Below are positions 1-6,244 of a stretch of DNA of 9,092 nucleotides, piece by piece (the first letter of the stretch is position 1; every line of letters begins with the position of its first letter). Source of the stretch: Verrucomicrobiota bacterium (GTDB lineage: Bacteria; Verrucomicrobiota; Verrucomicrobiia; Chthoniobacterales; UBA10450); assembly GCA_003219115.1 (NCBI GenBank), contig QHPN01000263.1:1-9092 (forward strand). Direction: 5' to 3'. The translations under genes and the position numbers were made by a program. The notes under the pieces are model-generated. The model made no database searches and was not told where the DNA came from. It saw nothing but the letters and a program-made list of their open reading frames with translations.

Positions 1-1
1 T

Positions 2-151
2 AGGGAGGGACGTGACTTCTACAATTTAGGAAGAGGCTTTGCGCCTAACTCTACACCTCCACAGGTTTCTACGATTCTAACCGGAGCAATAAACGGCGTG
101 CCCTATAGGACAACCTTTACGTACCCGCATCCGTACGCCCTCGTTCCTTGA
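2..151 (+). CDS. C-terminal 49 residues of an unidentified, possibly secreted protein (partial, enters from the left)
   Basis: The frame starting at base 2 is open from the window edge to a TGA at 149-151. It gives 49 residues beginning REGRDFYNLGRGF and ending TFTYPHPYALVP. The composition looks like real protein. The motif G-R-D-F-Y-N followed near the end by (F/Y)-T-Y-P-H-P resembles the tail of environmental right-handed beta-helix or pectate-lyase-like secreted proteins, which often finish with YTYPHPL; this is recollection of a pattern, not a search result. The gene runs on the plus strand and converges on the minus-strand genes to its right. The start and most of the protein lie outside the window, so no function can be assigned. 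No terminator hairpin with a T-run is visible after the stop. Confidence 0.55.
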   Translation, partial: REGRDFYNLGRGFAPNSTPPQVSTILTGAINGVPYRTTFTYPHPYALVP

Positions 152-225
152 CAGCGTAGTGCTGAAATAGAATCGCCAACTCAATTCCGCTTTTGAATCG
201 GTACTTGGATTACCAGAAGATCATT

Positions 226-360
226 TCAAATCGGGGCAGGCTCACGCTCGGCTGGACGATTTACCGTATCACCGGCGACGAAATAGCAACCATCAGAAAT
301 CAAATTGACGCCGCGTTTGTCTTTGCGCGGTCTGACCTGGTAAACGTGTTGCGAGCTAGT
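226..360 (-). pseudogene. Remnant of a small conserved hypothetical protein
   Basis: Reading the minus strand from 360, the frame gives TSSQHVYQVRPRKDKRGVNL, then ISD, and stops at 226-228. The segment Y-Q-V-R-P-R-K-D-K-R-G-V-N-L-I-S-D matches, from memory, the start of a family of roughly 70-80-residue hypothetical proteins of Acidobacteriota and Verrucomicrobiota, which continues LPFGRLWYG. After ISD the continuation appears in another frame as L-F-R-R-R-stop-Y-G-K. This implies at least one frameshift and a TGG-to-TGA change. There is no ATG start; a TTG lies at 363-361. The remnant directly abuts the truncated sugar-dehydrogenase remnant, so a deletion junction probably lies near 356-363. 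Family identity is by recollection only, and the function is unknown. Confidence 0.33.
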
Positions 361-575
361 CAATCCGACCGAAATCCGTCGACCCGGTCAGCCGTTTCGC
401 TCTCAAGACCTCGCCAATACTCTTGGGCGCAAAATGCTTGATGTAGCTGCGACCGCGAGTGATCTGATCGACCTTGGTTTTATCAATGTCCAACACGCCT
501 ACCCTCGCCCTCGAACGGGCAAATTGGATCGCCAACGGCAAGCGAATAACCAGGGCCGGCAATACAAATCGTCAT
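356..575 (-). pseudogene. N-terminal remnant of a UDP-sugar (UDP-GlcNAc/UDP-glucose type) dehydrogenase
   Basis: An ATG at 575-573 begins M-T-I-C-I-A-G-P-G-Y. This matches the Rossmann start (V-I-G-L-G-Y-V-G-L-P-L-A) of NAD-dependent nucleotide-sugar dehydrogenases. Two bases are missing after GGT TAT (about 545), and the match resumes in the next frame as LPLAIQFARSRARVGVLDID, then KTKVDQ, then RGRSYIKH, then LTGSTDF. The DIDKxKV and RGxSYIKH blocks are characteristic of the UDP-N-acetylhexosamine/UDP-glucose dehydrogenase family. The reading ends at a TAG (358-356), so about 72 of a normal 420-440 residues remain. The catalytic Cys domain is gone. With a frameshift plus truncation it cannot encode a working enzyme. 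It lies just downstream of the exosortase-substrate gene on the same strand, fitting a decayed end of an exopolysaccharide locus. Confidence 0.75.
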
Positions 576-597
576 GAACCGAGATACTTGGGATAGA

Positions 598-610
598 AAC
601 CGTTGCGGTT
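598..610 (-). terminator. Weak hairpin after the exosortase-substrate gene
   Basis: A perfect 5-bp inverted repeat (AACCG, 3-nt loop, CGGTT) lies about 30 nt past the stop of the upstream minus-strand gene, and its transcript is followed by UUCUAUCCC. The stem is short and there is no proper U-run. It is at best a weak terminator and may be chance. Confidence 0.18.
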
Positions 611-639
611 CTCTTTGCGCCAGCGTAGAGAATGGATTT

Positions 640-1323
640 TCAGCTCGCGCGCGTAAGTCGCATTCGCACCAGCATCAACCCGAGCGAGCCGAGACATAGC
701 AGAGTGAAAGAGCTACCTGTATCTGGCGTTGTTATATCGCGCGGGACGCCCGGGCCGATTCCGAATGGAGCGCCGGGATCGGACAACAACCCAAAATCAC
801 TGCTCGTAATAGCGATGGAGGGATTATTCGGAAGGATCAAATCGAAATGAACTCCAAAGAAATCGAGGGGCCGCTGCAATCCGCCAGCAAGAAGGGGTAA
901 AAGGCCCGCCGCCATTGAGCCATTTCCGGAAGCACTTCCCAGCATCTGCGGTGCATCGAGTGGGTTGCCCTGTTGATCGAACAGATAACCGGTGCCATCA
1001 AGGAACCCGACTTGTCCCGCTCCGTTTGTTTGCAGAGTGATCAAGATATCAAACGTATTACTGGTGGCACTAAACAGGCGGACGAACTTTCCATTCAAGA
1101 AAAAGAAATCGAGCGAGAGCGTCTGACCCTGTAAAGCGGTACCGGCAATATCAGTGAAAGAGGCCCCATGATCCGAGGTGATATTCGGCGAAGCTCCCAG
1201 ACCAACATTGATTGACGTCGCACCAGCGTGGCCCGTGTAAAACTGCAGGCAAGCGATCAAAAGTGTAAAAACCAAGATACGAAAACGCGCCGAATTAATT
1301 AACTGTGATGATGTTGCTTGCAT
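640..1323 (-). CDS. Secreted VPDSG/PEP-CTERM-type exosortase substrate, function unknown
   Basis: A 227-residue protein with export and sorting signals at both ends. Residues 13-35 form a signal peptide: basic start (ARFR), hydrophobic core (ILVFTLLIACLQFY) and a likely cut after A-G-A at 35. The tail has the three parts of an exosortase sorting domain: motif T-P-D-T-G-S-S at 199-205, a hydrophobic stretch FTLLCLGSLGLMLV, and a basic end R-M-R-L-T-R. This is closest to the VPDSG-CTERM variant (family TIGR03778 as I recall), with Thr for Val. The mature middle is Gly/Asn/Ser-rich and probably beta-stranded, and resembles no enzyme I know. The expected fate is cleavage by an exosortase and release or anchoring at the surface with the exopolysaccharide. 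The ATG has a good ribosome site (AAAGGGG, 10 nt upstream), and the gene probably has its own promoter in the 203-nt gap before it. Confidence 0.8.
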   Translation of the reverse strand: MQATSSQLINSARFRILVFTLLIACLQFYTGHAGATSINVGLGASPNITSDHGASFTDIAGTALQGQTLSLDFFFLNGKFVRLFSATSNTFDILITLQTNGAGQVGFLDGTGYLFDQQGNPLDAPQMLGSASGNGSMAAGLLPLLAGGLQRPLDFFGVHFDLILPNNPSIAITSSDFGLLSDPGAPFGIGPGVPRDITTPDTGSSFTLLCLGSLGLMLVRMRLTRAS

Positions 1324-1333
1324 GCTGAAATAA

Positions 1334-1340
1334 CCCCTTT
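1334..1340 (-). promoter_or_regulatory. Ribosome binding site of the exosortase-substrate gene
   Basis: On the minus strand AAAGGGG ends 10 nt before the ATG at 1323. It is the clearest Shine-Dalgarno sequence in the window and fixes that start. Confidence 0.55.
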
Positions 1341-1402
1341 TTATGATTTTTTACCGGAACGCTGGAGGTTTTAATCGCAGAACCCTGATAGAAGCAAGAC
1401 TA

Positions 1403-1431
1403 ATTATAAGCAGATTGTGAGAGAGCGCGAA
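1403..1431 (-). promoter_or_regulatory. Candidate promoter for the exosortase-substrate gene
   Basis: In the 203-nt gap between the YdcF-like gene and this gene, the minus strand carries a perfect TATAAT (1408-1403). A weak -35 candidate, TTCGCG (1431-1426), lies 17 nt upstream. A start near 1396 would give a leader of about 73 nt. The -10 matches the sigma-70 consensus but the -35 is poor. The rest of the gap shows no gene. Confidence 0.35.
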
Positions 1432-1504
1432 GTTACTCTGTCCATCGCCACGGTTCCCCAAAGCGACTTTTAGAACGGCAACCCCGAGCGCCGACCCTGC
1501 CGGA

Positions 1505-1522
1505 CTAGTACTTCGGTTCTAG
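1505..1522. repeat. Short inverted repeat just after the YdcF-like gene
   Basis: CTAGTAC and GTTCTAG flank a TTCG tetraloop (plus-strand reading). The stem is 7 bp with one T-T mismatch. It begins 5 nt past the stop of the minus-strand gene. The minus-strand transcript has CGAA in the loop and no U-run, so it is not a convincing intrinsic terminator. Confidence 0.2.
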
Positions 1523-1526
1523 GACA

Positions 1527-2318
1527 TCACTTCGAAGCGTTCAGGCTGAATTTCGGCTTCGGTGTTTCTTCCATTCGAAAAAGGAATATCGCATACAAAT
1601 AGCCAATCCCCTCCTCGATTACGTCTTCCACGCCTTCACTATAGTACCACCAACGTTTCGCATCGAAATCGGGACTCGGAATAGAAATCACCCCAACGGC
1701 AACGTTCGGTCCGAGAGCCCTTTGAAAGAGGAGCCGGGTGCGTCGAGCGTGGGCCCCTTCCGTCACAATGTTGATGGCATGCGGCTGTAGGTCGTGGTCG
1801 CGCAACCACTCCCGGAGAGCGACGGCTGAGCTGTAGGTTCGGTCACGGCCGATAACGTGTGAAGGAACCATCTGAACAAGTTCCGCCGGCACGCCTGCGT
1901 GCTCGAGTAAGTCAGCCCCGACACTGGCCGAAGTCTGATAATCATTGATGTAACCACCCTTTCCAACGACAGGACCGCCAGTAGTAAAAATACGCTGGTA
2001 GGAACCCATTTTAAATTCCTCCACGCCCGCCTGGATGGCATAGGGATGAACCCATCCTTCAACTACCAGCACATCTGCACTTACCCGATCGGTGACGGCC
2101 AGGTAGGGGAACGCGCCCAATAGCACGATCATTCCAAACGCGAGCATCAATATTGACAACAGAATCTTCGCCCACCGCGATAAACCCCACCGATAGCGAC
2201 GAACCAGGAAGCCGCCCAATGCACGTTGTCTTGGCAGTGACCTCGATTCGAGGCGCTGAGGCTCAGCAGTTTCGTCACGGACCATAGTAGGAAGATTGAT
2301 CATCGCGATTTGGCGCAA
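1527..2318 (-). CDS. YdcF/ElyC/SanA-family (DUF218-like) membrane-anchored protein
   Basis: A protein of 258-263 residues: a basic N-terminal cytoplasmic stretch, one transmembrane segment at about 50-74 (KILLSILMLAFGMIVLLGAF), then a DUF218-like alpha/beta domain outside the membrane. Family marks are the strand A-D-V-L-V-V-E-G at 81-88, the turn T-T-G-G at 112-115, T-Y-S-S-A at 161-165, and I-V-T-E-G-A-H-A-R-R-T at 184-194. The usual first motif (VVLGG) is replaced by VVEGW, a variant I associate with exopolysaccharide and exosortase loci of Verrucomicrobiota, Planctomycetota and cyanobacteria. DUF218 proteins act in envelope biogenesis, but their biochemistry is poorly defined. The start is uncertain: TTG at 2318 or ATG at 2303, and the ATG looks more likely. 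The gene follows gmhA by about 33 nt in the same frame and is probably co-transcribed with it. Confidence 0.7.
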   Translation of the reverse strand: MRQIAMINLPTMVRDETAEPQRLESRSLPRQRALGGFLVRRYRWGLSRWAKILLSILMLAFGMIVLLGAFPYLAVTDRVSADVLVVEGWVHPYAIQAGVEEFKMGSYQRIFTTGGPVVGKGGYINDYQTSASVGADLLEHAGVPAELVQMVPSHVIGRDRTYSSAVALREWLRDHDLQPHAINIVTEGAHARRTRLLFQRALGPNVAVGVISIPSPDFDAKRWWYYSEGVEDVIEEGIGYLYAIFLFRMEETPKPKFSLNASK

Positions 2319-2351
2319 GAAGCAGCATCCCGGGCAGGCATCTTTTCCAAC

Positions 2352-2936
2352 CTACTCCAGGCCTTCGTCTGTCAGTTCACAGAGCAGGTGCCCGATGGCA
2401 ATGTGGCACTCTTGAATTCTGGCGGTGTTTGACGATGCAATCGTGATGGCGAGATCGGCCTCTTTTGCGAGGGCGCCACCATCTCTGCCACTCAAACCTA
2501 TTGTCTTTGCGTTGGCTCTCCTCGCCGCTTTAACACCCTCGAGGACATTTGGCGAATTACCACTCGTGCTAATGGCCACCGCAACGTCGCCGGGTCGAGC
2601 TAATGCCTGAATTTGTCGGGCAAAGATTTGGTCGAATCCATAATCATTGCCAACCGCCGTGAGAATGGAGGAATCGGTTGTGAGGGCGACAGCCGCCAGT
2701 CCGCCGCGCTCCCGCACAAAGCGGCCCACAAATTCCGCGGCCAAATGCTGAGCATCGGCGGCGCTCCCGCCATTGCCAAAGAACAACAGTTTGCCCGCGG
2801 AGTGAAGGCATTTGCTAATCAGGAACGCTGCTTCAACAATCCCGCTTCCACATTCGCGAGCAACTGCTTTCCTCAATTCGGCGCCTTCTTGGAGGGACGA
2901 GTTAACCAACTGGATCGCTTGTTCTCGGTTCATCAC
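2352..2936 (-). CDS. gmhA: D-sedoheptulose-7-phosphate isomerase (GmhA-type SIS protein)
   Basis: A 194-residue single-domain SIS protein, the normal GmhA length. GmhA converts D-sedoheptulose 7-phosphate to D-glycero-D-manno-heptose 7-phosphate in the cytoplasm, the first step to activated heptose for LPS, S-layer or capsule glycans. The phosphate-binding loop F-F-G-N-G-G-S-A-A-D is at 52-61. The second sugar-phosphate motif I-S-T-S-G-N-S-x-N-V is at 122-131. The metal ligands match the Escherichia coli set in spacing: His64, Glu68, Gln175 and His183. T-A-R-I-Q-E-C-H at 171-178 is diagnostic for GmhA over generic SIS proteins. The start is GTG at 2936 or ATG one codon later (2933). It lies 42 nt behind the acyl-CoA dehydrogenase-like gene. 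No other heptose gene (gmhB, hldE) is in the window. A related phosphosugar isomerase role cannot be excluded. Confidence 0.88.
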   Translation of the reverse strand: MMNREQAIQLVNSSLQEGAELRKAVARECGSGIVEAAFLISKCLHSAGKLLFFGNGGSAADAQHLAAEFVGRFVRERGGLAAVALTTDSSILTAVGNDYGFDQIFARQIQALARPGDVAVAISTSGNSPNVLEGVKAARRANAKTIGLSGRDGGALAKEADLAITIASSNTARIQECHIAIGHLLCELTDEGLE

Positions 2937-2978
2937 TCGGACAGCAACCCTAACGAGATTGAGACTCTAGGACGGAAT

Positions 2979-4124
2979 TCAAATCCGTAACCCTCGCGCG
3001 ATAATGTTCCGCTGAATCTCCGTCGTCCCAGAATAGAGCGTGCTGCCGACCGAGTCGCGCAGTTCGCGTTCGAATTCCAGTTCGGTCATGAAGCCGGATC
3101 CGCCGTGTATCTGAACTGCGTCGAGACATGATTTCACAAACGCTTCCGAGACGTAAAGCTTGATCATGGCCGCGTCCATGTCAGCCGATTTATTCTTTTG
3201 CATCAGCCAGCCCACCTTATAGATCATGAGCCGCGCGGTTTCATATCGCAGTTTCATATCCACGATGCGATTGGCGACCGACTGGAACTTACCGATCGGC
3301 TGACCGAATTGCTTCCGGGTGCGGGCGTAATCAATGCAGCGTTCAAGCTGGCGGCGCATCGTTCCCACACAAGTCGCCAGGATGCAGGCTCGTTCCCAGC
3401 CCATCGAGCAACTGAAAACCTCGGCGCCACGTCCTTCGCGTCCGAGCAAGGCCGCGGCCGGGACCCGACAATTTTCCAAGACCAGTTCAGCCATAGGTGA
3501 TGTGCGCAGCCCCATCTTATCCATCTTCTTCCCGACGCTCAGACCGGGTGTCCCCTTTTCGATGATAAATCCGCAGATACCCGTCGCTCCGAGTTTGGGA
3601 TCAAGTGTGCCGTAGACTGCGAACAAATCAGCCACGGGCGCGTTGGTGACGAAAGTTTTCGTGCCGTCCAGGATATACTCGTTGCCACTCTTTGTGACGC
3701 GTGTGCGCATCGAGAATACATCCGATCCAGCGTTTGGTTCGCTGGCGCCGTTGGCCCCGATGAGACTACCGTCGCACAATCCAGGCAGATATTTCTGCTT
3801 TTGCTCGGCGGTGCCGTATATGAGCAACGGGATCGAATTGGTCCACATGTGAGCATTGATCGAAAAGAGCAGCCCTTGATCGGGCGAGCCGTAACCCAAC
3901 CCTTCCATAACGGCAACGGTCGTGACAGGGTCAGAGCCACTGCCGCCGAATTCTTCGGGAATCGGTAAACCATGCACGCCGAAGGCGGCGCATTTTTTCC
4001 ATCCATCATGCGAGAAAGCCCGCTCAGCGTCGCGTCGAATCATGTCACTGCTCAGTTCAGCGCGGGCAAAATCAATCGCCGCCTTCTGCAGCGACAATTG
4101 CTCGGCTGTAAGGTCGAAATCCAT
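2979..4124 (-). CDS. Acyl-CoA dehydrogenase-family flavoenzyme, candidate prolyl/aminoacyl-carrier-protein dehydrogenase
   Basis: A full-length (381 residues) acyl-CoA dehydrogenase fold with FAD, oxidising an acyl thioester at the alpha-beta bond. The N-terminal helical domain is at 1-120, the FAD/substrate loop with S-E-P-N-A-G-S-D at 128-135, the beta domain to about 230 (D-G-T-K-T-F-V-T-N at 153-161), and the C-terminal helical domain with R-T-R-K-Q-F-G-Q-P-I at 268-277. The catalytic Glu of short/medium-chain enzymes (YEGT) is replaced: the sequence is Y-S-G-T at 364-367. A Glu is instead present at 244 in M-G-W-E-R-A, the helix-G position used by isovaleryl-CoA dehydrogenase and, as I recall, by the prolyl-carrier-protein oxidase AnaB. 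The M-G-W-E-R-A block is shared with the PltE/CloN3 group. An ETF, its quinone reductase and an adenylation gene lie upstream in the same operon. A plain branched-chain acyl-CoA substrate is the main alternative. The ATG lies 8 nt after the previous stop. Confidence 0.85.
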   Translation of the reverse strand: MDFDLTAEQLSLQKAAIDFARAELSSDMIRRDAERAFSHDGWKKCAAFGVHGLPIPEEFGGSGSDPVTTVAVMEGLGYGSPDQGLLFSINAHMWTNSIPLLIYGTAEQKQKYLPGLCDGSLIGANGASEPNAGSDVFSMRTRVTKSGNEYILDGTKTFVTNAPVADLFAVYGTLDPKLGATGICGFIIEKGTPGLSVGKKMDKMGLRTSPMAELVLENCRVPAAALLGREGRGAEVFSCSMGWERACILATCVGTMRRQLERCIDYARTRKQFGQPIGKFQSVANRIVDMKLRYETARLMIYKVGWLMQKNKSADMDAAMIKLYVSEAFVKSCLDAVQIHGGSGFMTELEFERELRDSVGSTLYSGTTEIQRNIIARGLRI

Positions 4125-4132
4125 TGGTTGAT

Positions 4133-6244
4133 TCAGGCGTGCTGGTTTCCGCTGGGTTGCGGTGGCAAAGTATCGGCCAGGATTTCGGCGATGTCGCGCA
4201 CGGTCATATCACCGTTGCGAGCGGCAATCCCGTCGCTTGTCATGGTCAAACAAAACGGGCACGAGACGCACAGCGTGCGCGTGCCGGTAGCAAGTGCTTC
4301 GGCGACCCGGCTTTGTCCTACCCGTTTATCAGCAGTATCGTCGAACCACATCCTTCCGCCGCCGGCGCCACAACAGGAGGTTTGACGCCCGTGACGCGGC
4401 ATTTCTACTATTCCGTTCTCGCCAGTCACCCGGGATAGCAGCGCTCGCGGCGCGGCAGTGACGTTTTGCACGCGCGCCAGGTAACACGGATCGTGGTAAG
4501 TGATGCTGGCCGACGTCGCTCCGGTTCCGGCTGAACCTTCCGCCGGAACTCTTAACCGGCCAGTGTGCATAAGTTCGTCCAGAAATTCGGTGTGATGGAC
4601 GACGTCAAGGTCCGCGCCCAACTGTGAGTAATCCTGCCGGAAACTGTTCACGCAATGTGGACAGTGTGAAACGATCCGCTTAACGCCTCGCCGTACTCCA
4701 AATCGCTCGAACGTTTTAATGTTCTTTCCGGCAAGTTGCTGGAACAGGAGTTCGTCACCCATGCGTCGGGCGGCCTCACCCGTACAACCTTCGGAATTGC
4801 CAAGCACAGCGAAGTTGACGTCGGCCGCTTGCATGAGTTTCACAACACTGCGGGCGACTTTTTGCAACCGACGGTCATAGGCTGCGGCGCATCCCACCCA
4901 ATAAAGCACATCGCAATCGGGATTGTCCTGCACGTTTGAGACACGAAGGCCATCGGCCCATGCCATACGATCCTGCGCGGGCATCCCCCACGGGTTGCCG
5001 GTGCGGCCGGTTTTTTGCAGTGCCTGGGCCGGAGATCCACGAAGCTTGCCGTCGGCCACCAGGGACCGCCTCATATCAGTGATAAAACCCAACGGGCTTA
5101 TGCCGAGCGGACAAACATCCACACAGGCCGAGCAGGTCGTACACGACCACAGAGTTTCATCTAAAATAATCTCCCCAACGAGCGCAGGCCTCGCCGAACC
5201 ATCTCTTTCAGCAGGCCGCACCATGGCTACCGCCTCAAAGTGTTGGCGGACGTCTTGCACCACGCTCCGCGGCGACAGCGGTTTCCCTGCTTCGAAGGCC
5301 GGGCATTGCTGTTCACATCGGCCGCACGAAACACACGCGTCCAGTTCGATGAGTTGCCAACGCTTGAATTGCTCCACGCGCGTCACGCCGATTTCACCGG
5401 TCTCCTCGACCTGTTCGATCGACACTGGCGAAAGCCTCCCTAGACGCTCTATGCCCGCGGCCAATCTCACGGTCCCCGCAATCCCGTGGAGGAGCCGGGT
5501 GTACGGGAAAAGTGCGATCACAGTTAGCGCCAACACGGCGTGGAACCACCATGTCGCGATGTGCCAGTCACTCGCACCTGCCGGTGTCATCCCGAGGCTT
5601 TCGAAACCTCGCGCAAAGAGCACTCCCACAAATGAAACTCCCGGCATCGGAGTTTGCTCGCGCACAATTCGCAATCCTTCCAGCACGTATCCAGTCATCC
5701 CGATGATCGCGAAAAGAGCGAGCACCAGCCAATCTTGCCATTCATGACCCACTTCAGGAGGTCGCTTCCAGCGGCGATACACGAAAAAACCGCACCCGGC
5801 CAGTAAAGCCAGTCCAGCGAGATCCATTACAAACTCGTAGACCGCGAAATAAAGCCCCTTGTGAAACACCGGGTCGGTTGGTGCATGACCTAGCAGTTTC
5901 TCCAGCAGATGTTCGACCCCGATCAGACCCGTACCGATCGACAGTACAACGAACCCGCCGAACAAAAGAATATGCGCCGCGCCCGCCGCGCCGTGTCCCC
6001 GCACCCGGCGCTGTAACAACACAAATTGCCACAGGTTGATCAGGCCCGCGCGCCAACTAAAACGCTCAGTGTCGGACTTTCCGATTCGCCACCGCCGCAC
6101 GCGGCGCGCAACGCCCCATGCCAACACGCCCGTTGACAAGGCAGAGAGACCCCAGAACCACAGTTTCGCAGCATCGGAGACATTGCCGAAGATTTCGCGT
6201 GTCAGCGCAGCAGCGAGAACGTGCTCTTCCATAAGATAACTCAT
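4133..6244 (-). CDS. Membrane-bound Fe-S ETF:(mena)quinone oxidoreductase, EMO/EtfD-like
   Basis: A 703-residue fusion. The N-terminus is a nitrate-reductase-gamma-like membrane domain with about five helices (near 27-47, 87-108, 130-155, 170-190 and 228-252). Intramembrane histidines such as His91 and His235 could bind heme b. Then come two 4Fe-4S motifs, Cys304/307/310/314 and Cys368/371/374/378, each CxxCxxCxxxCP. Two CCG domains like those of heterodisulfide reductase subunit B follow, with Cys452/487/528/531 and Cys587/624/625/662/665. The first has E-G-C-T-G in place of CCG, usual in this family. Related proteins (mycobacterial EtfD; EMO of anaerobic fatty-acid and aromatic degraders) pass electrons from reduced ETF to menaquinone. 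The ATG overlaps the etfA stop as ATGA, so the two are translationally coupled. That fits an ETF partner far better than a generic HdrB-type role. The C-terminus lacks obvious extra domains. Confidence 0.85.
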   Translation of the reverse strand: MSYLMEEHVLAAALTREIFGNVSDAAKLWFWGLSALSTGVLAWGVARRVRRWRIGKSDTERFSWRAGLINLWQFVLLQRRVRGHGAAGAAHILLFGGFVVLSIGTGLIGVEHLLEKLLGHAPTDPVFHKGLYFAVYEFVMDLAGLALLAGCGFFVYRRWKRPPEVGHEWQDWLVLALFAIIGMTGYVLEGLRIVREQTPMPGVSFVGVLFARGFESLGMTPAGASDWHIATWWFHAVLALTVIALFPYTRLLHGIAGTVRLAAGIERLGRLSPVSIEQVEETGEIGVTRVEQFKRWQLIELDACVSCGRCEQQCPAFEAGKPLSPRSVVQDVRQHFEAVAMVRPAERDGSARPALVGEIILDETLWSCTTCSACVDVCPLGISPLGFITDMRRSLVADGKLRGSPAQALQKTGRTGNPWGMPAQDRMAWADGLRVSNVQDNPDCDVLYWVGCAAAYDRRLQKVARSVVKLMQAADVNFAVLGNSEGCTGEAARRMGDELLFQQLAGKNIKTFERFGVRRGVKRIVSHCPHCVNSFRQDYSQLGADLDVVHHTEFLDELMHTGRLRVPAEGSAGTGATSASITYHDPCYLARVQNVTAAPRALLSRVTGENGIVEMPRHGRQTSCCGAGGGRMWFDDTADKRVGQSRVAEALATGTRTLCVSCPFCLTMTSDGIAARNGDMTVRDIAEILADTLPPQPSGNQHA

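Noticed and set aside
94..108. CCTATAGG palindrome as a possible operator or terminator
   Set aside because: It lies inside the plus-strand coding end, is only 8 bp and has no T-run.
193..441. An 82-codon plus-strand open frame starting with TTG
   Set aside because: It runs antisense to two recognisable minus-strand relics, has no ribosome site or familiar motif, and is best explained as a shadow.
4775..4790. CTG instead of CCG in the first CCG domain of the oxidoreductase
   Set aside because: E-x-C-T-G is the common form in this branch of the family, and the partner cysteines are present, so it is not a defect.
4923..5747. A 274-codon plus-strand open frame
   Set aside because: It lies wholly antisense to the membrane Fe-S oxidoreductase, whose motifs are clear. 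The composition (rich in Ser, Arg, Thr, Pro) is typical of an antisense shadow of a GC-rich gene.
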